Shown piece after piece: positions 6,244-7,685 of a stretch of DNA of 7,685 bases (the stretch's first letter is position 1; every line of letters begins with the position of its first letter). The notes below the pieces were generated by a model. That model was not told the DNA's origin. It did no database searches and was given only the letters and a program-made list of their open reading frames with translations. Source of the DNA: JAAUQA01 sp036351435. GTDB taxonomy: Bacteria; Pseudomonadota; Gammaproteobacteria; Competibacterales; Competibacteraceae. The translations under genes and the position numbers were made by a program. The DNA is taken from assembly GCA_036351435.1 (NCBI GenBank), contig JAZBPA010000147.1, forward strand, positions 1-7,685. The letters run 5' to 3'.

Positions 6244-6348
6244 AGGGTTTACGCAGCTCGTTCCAGAGGGCGCCGTGAATACCTCCCTGTAGGCTTGACG
6301 ACGGCCATCTAGGCCGTCAACACCTCTTTCACGAGCTACCCAAACCCT
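6244..6348. repeat. 105-bp imperfect palindrome between paaN and paaY (probable interspersed intergenic repeat)
   Basis: The two ends pair in register over 26 bases: AGGGTTT (6244-6250) with AAACCCT (6342-6348); a 4x4 mismatch; AGCTCGT (6255-6261) with ACGAGCT (6331-6337); a 3x3 mismatch; then AGAGG (6265-6269) with CCTCT (6323-6327). Inside is a separate hairpin, GACGGCC (6300-6306) and GGCCGTC (6312-6318), with loop ATCTA. Nested, symmetric pairing with no reading frame is characteristic of small palindromic elements dispersed in bacterial intergenic regions. The sequence reminds me of repeats common in gammaproteobacterial genomes, but copy number cannot be seen here. It would fold in the paaN-paaY transcript. 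Confidence 0.7.
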
Positions 6349-6376
6349 GCTCGTGCGTAAGTCGTAGCAGTAAATC

Positions 6377-7685
6377 TTAATCCGTGTGGCGGCGGCTTTG
6401 AATCACCCGGAAGCGGTTGGCCACGAAAGCACTATCGCTCAGCGAGGCATTAGCCGCCGGATTCGCGCCGGTCGCATGGAAATCACTGAATGCTGCAGAC
6501 TGATTGACAAACACCCCGCCGGTCAGATTGCAGGATAACGCTACACCCACTTCGGCAGCGGCTTCTTCCATTTTATCCAAAACGGCTTCGTCAACCGAGT
6601 AAATCGATGTGGTCAGCGCGCCTTGCTCACGGGTGGCCTTTGCGACCAGCTCAATACTGTGATCCGTGTTATCGGTGGCGATAATGAAAGCGATAGGTCC
6701 GAAATGCTCGTGCATAAACACCTTTTCATCTTTGGAATCCAGCTTGACGATGACCGGGGTGCTTACCCGCGCATTCGGGAAGTGCGGATGGGTGATGGCC
6801 TGGGAGGCGAGCAATACTTCGCCTAAATCATGCGCCGCTTCGACCCGTCGCTGCACGCCTTCGTTCTGAATCGCGCCTAACACTTCCACGGCGCGGGCCG
6901 GGTCGGACAGGAATTTGCTCACCCCGGTTGCGATGGCCTGCGCCACTTCGTCAAAACTCAGGTGCTGATCGCCGGCCTTGATACCGTCACGCGGCACGAA
7001 AATATCCTGCGGTGCGGTGCACATCTGGCCTGAATACAAGCTCAAGGAGAAGGCGACATTCCGGACCACGGCTTTGAAGTCATCGGCAGAATCGATGACG
7101 ATGGTGTTGACGCCGGCTTTCTCGGTATACACCTGAGCGTGGCGGGCGTTGTCTTCCAGCCAATTACCGTTGGCGGAACTGCCGGTAAAGTCGATGATCT
7201 TGACCTCGGGACGCATTGCCAAAGTAGAGGCAATGGATTGACCGGGTTCGTTAGCAACCAGGGTCACAAGATTAGGATCAAAACCGGCTTCCTGAAGCAC
7301 TTCCCGGCTGATTTTTACGGTCAAAGCCAGCGGCAAAATAGCACCGGGATGGGGCTTGACCATGACCGGGTTACCGGTGACCAGGCTGGCGAATAAGCCG
7401 GGATAGCCATTCCAAGTGGGGAACGTGCAGCAGCCGATAACTAGACCGATGCCGCGCGGCATGACGTTGAATTTTTTCGCCATCTTCAGTGGCGGATTTT
7501 TACCCTGAGGTTTTTCCCAAATGCCGTTGGAGACGGTTTGCGTCATTTCCCGATACGCATAAGCGACCGCTTCTAATCCGCGATCCTGGGCGTGCGGCCC
7601 ACCGGCTTGGAATGCCATCATGAACGCCTGCCCGGTGGTGTGCATCACTGCATAGGCCATCTCGAAACTGCGCCGATTGAGCCGG
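6377..7685 (-). CDS. paaN: phenylacetate degradation aldehyde dehydrogenase PaaN (5' end outside window)
   Basis: A cytoplasmic aldehyde dehydrogenase that oxidises the ring-opened semialdehyde CoA ester in aerobic phenylacetate breakdown. The frame is open through the window edge; 435 codons are visible of a family length near 550, so roughly 115 N-terminal residues are missing, and the ATG at 7658-7660 is internal. Numbering from the first complete codon (7682-7684): VMVKPHP includes Lys110, FTGSS is at 166-170 in the nucleotide-binding region, Glu188 in TEKAGVN is at the usual general-base position, and Cys222 in GQMCTAPQD is the nucleophile. The block AVMHTTGQAFMMAFQAGGPHAQDRGLEAVAYA marks the PaaN subgroup. 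The protein ends in RFRVIQSRRHTD with no hydratase domain, unlike the fused PaaZ of E. coli. paaY follows 161 bases downstream. Confidence 0.92.
   Translation of the reverse strand, partial: RLNRRSFEMAYAVMHTTGQAFMMAFQAGGPHAQDRGLEAVAYAYREMTQTVSNGIWEKPQGKNPPLKMAKKFNVMPRGIGLVIGCCTFPTWNGYPGLFASLVTGNPVMVKPHPGAILPLALTVKISREVLQEAGFDPNLVTLVANEPGQSIASTLAMRPEVKIIDFTGSSANGNWLEDNARHAQVYTEKAGVNTIVIDSADDFKAVVRNVAFSLSLYSGQMCTAPQDIFVPRDGIKAGDQHLSFDEVAQAIATGVSKFLSDPARAVEVLGAIQNEGVQRRVEAAHDLGEVLLASQAITHPHFPNARVSTPVIVKLDSKDEKVFMHEHFGPIAFIIATDNTDHSIELVAKATREQGALTTSIYSVDEAVLDKMEEAAAEVGVALSCNLTGGVFVNQSAAFSDFHATGANPAANASLSDSAFVANRFRVIQSRRHTD

Overview
The window looks like chromosomal DNA of an aerobic or microaerophilic gammaproteobacterium of moderate GC content. 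The evidence is a tRNA-Gly(CCC) close to the enterobacterial glyU gene, a YhhW-like pirin, a gammaproteobacterial-type DapB, a classical ccoNOQP operon and a PaaN/PaaY pair from aerobic phenylacetate breakdown. I cannot name a genus from sequence alone.

Layout. The left edge (1-477) is read on the minus strand and holds a tRNA-Gly followed by the 5' part of dapB (lysine/peptidoglycan precursor synthesis), which runs off the window. A short intergenic stretch with a 23-bp palindrome separates these from a plus-strand pirin gene (703-1401) and a small secreted SH3b protein (1629-1988). The centre (2182-5524) is a tightly packed ccoNOQP operon for a cbb3-type, high-affinity terminal oxidase. The right third (5613-7685) is minus strand and convergent with cco: paaN (ring-cleavage aldehyde dehydrogenase, 5' end outside the window) followed by paaY (gamma-carbonic-anhydrase-fold thioesterase). 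The gap between them carries a 105-bp imperfect palindrome.

How the genes relate. CcoN holds the haem-copper site where O2 is reduced. CcoO and CcoP are membrane-anchored c-type cytochromes that pass electrons to it. CcoQ is the small stabilising subunit. The cco assembly genes (ccoGHIS) are not adjacent. PaaN and PaaY belong to the oxygen-dependent CoA-thioester route for phenylacetate: PaaN oxidises the ring-opened aldehyde and PaaY removes a stalled CoA by-product. An oxygenase-dependent pathway and a high-affinity oxidase would suit a low-oxygen habitat, but their adjacency is probably incidental because they are convergent.

I found no mobile element genes, CRISPR array, toxin-antitoxin pair or defence locus, and no convincing unknown protein system. 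The least explained signals are non-coding: the 105-bp palindrome between paaN and paaY, the palindrome upstream of the pirin gene, and the inverted repeat in the ccoN leader. No gene-free stretch exceeds about 225 bases.
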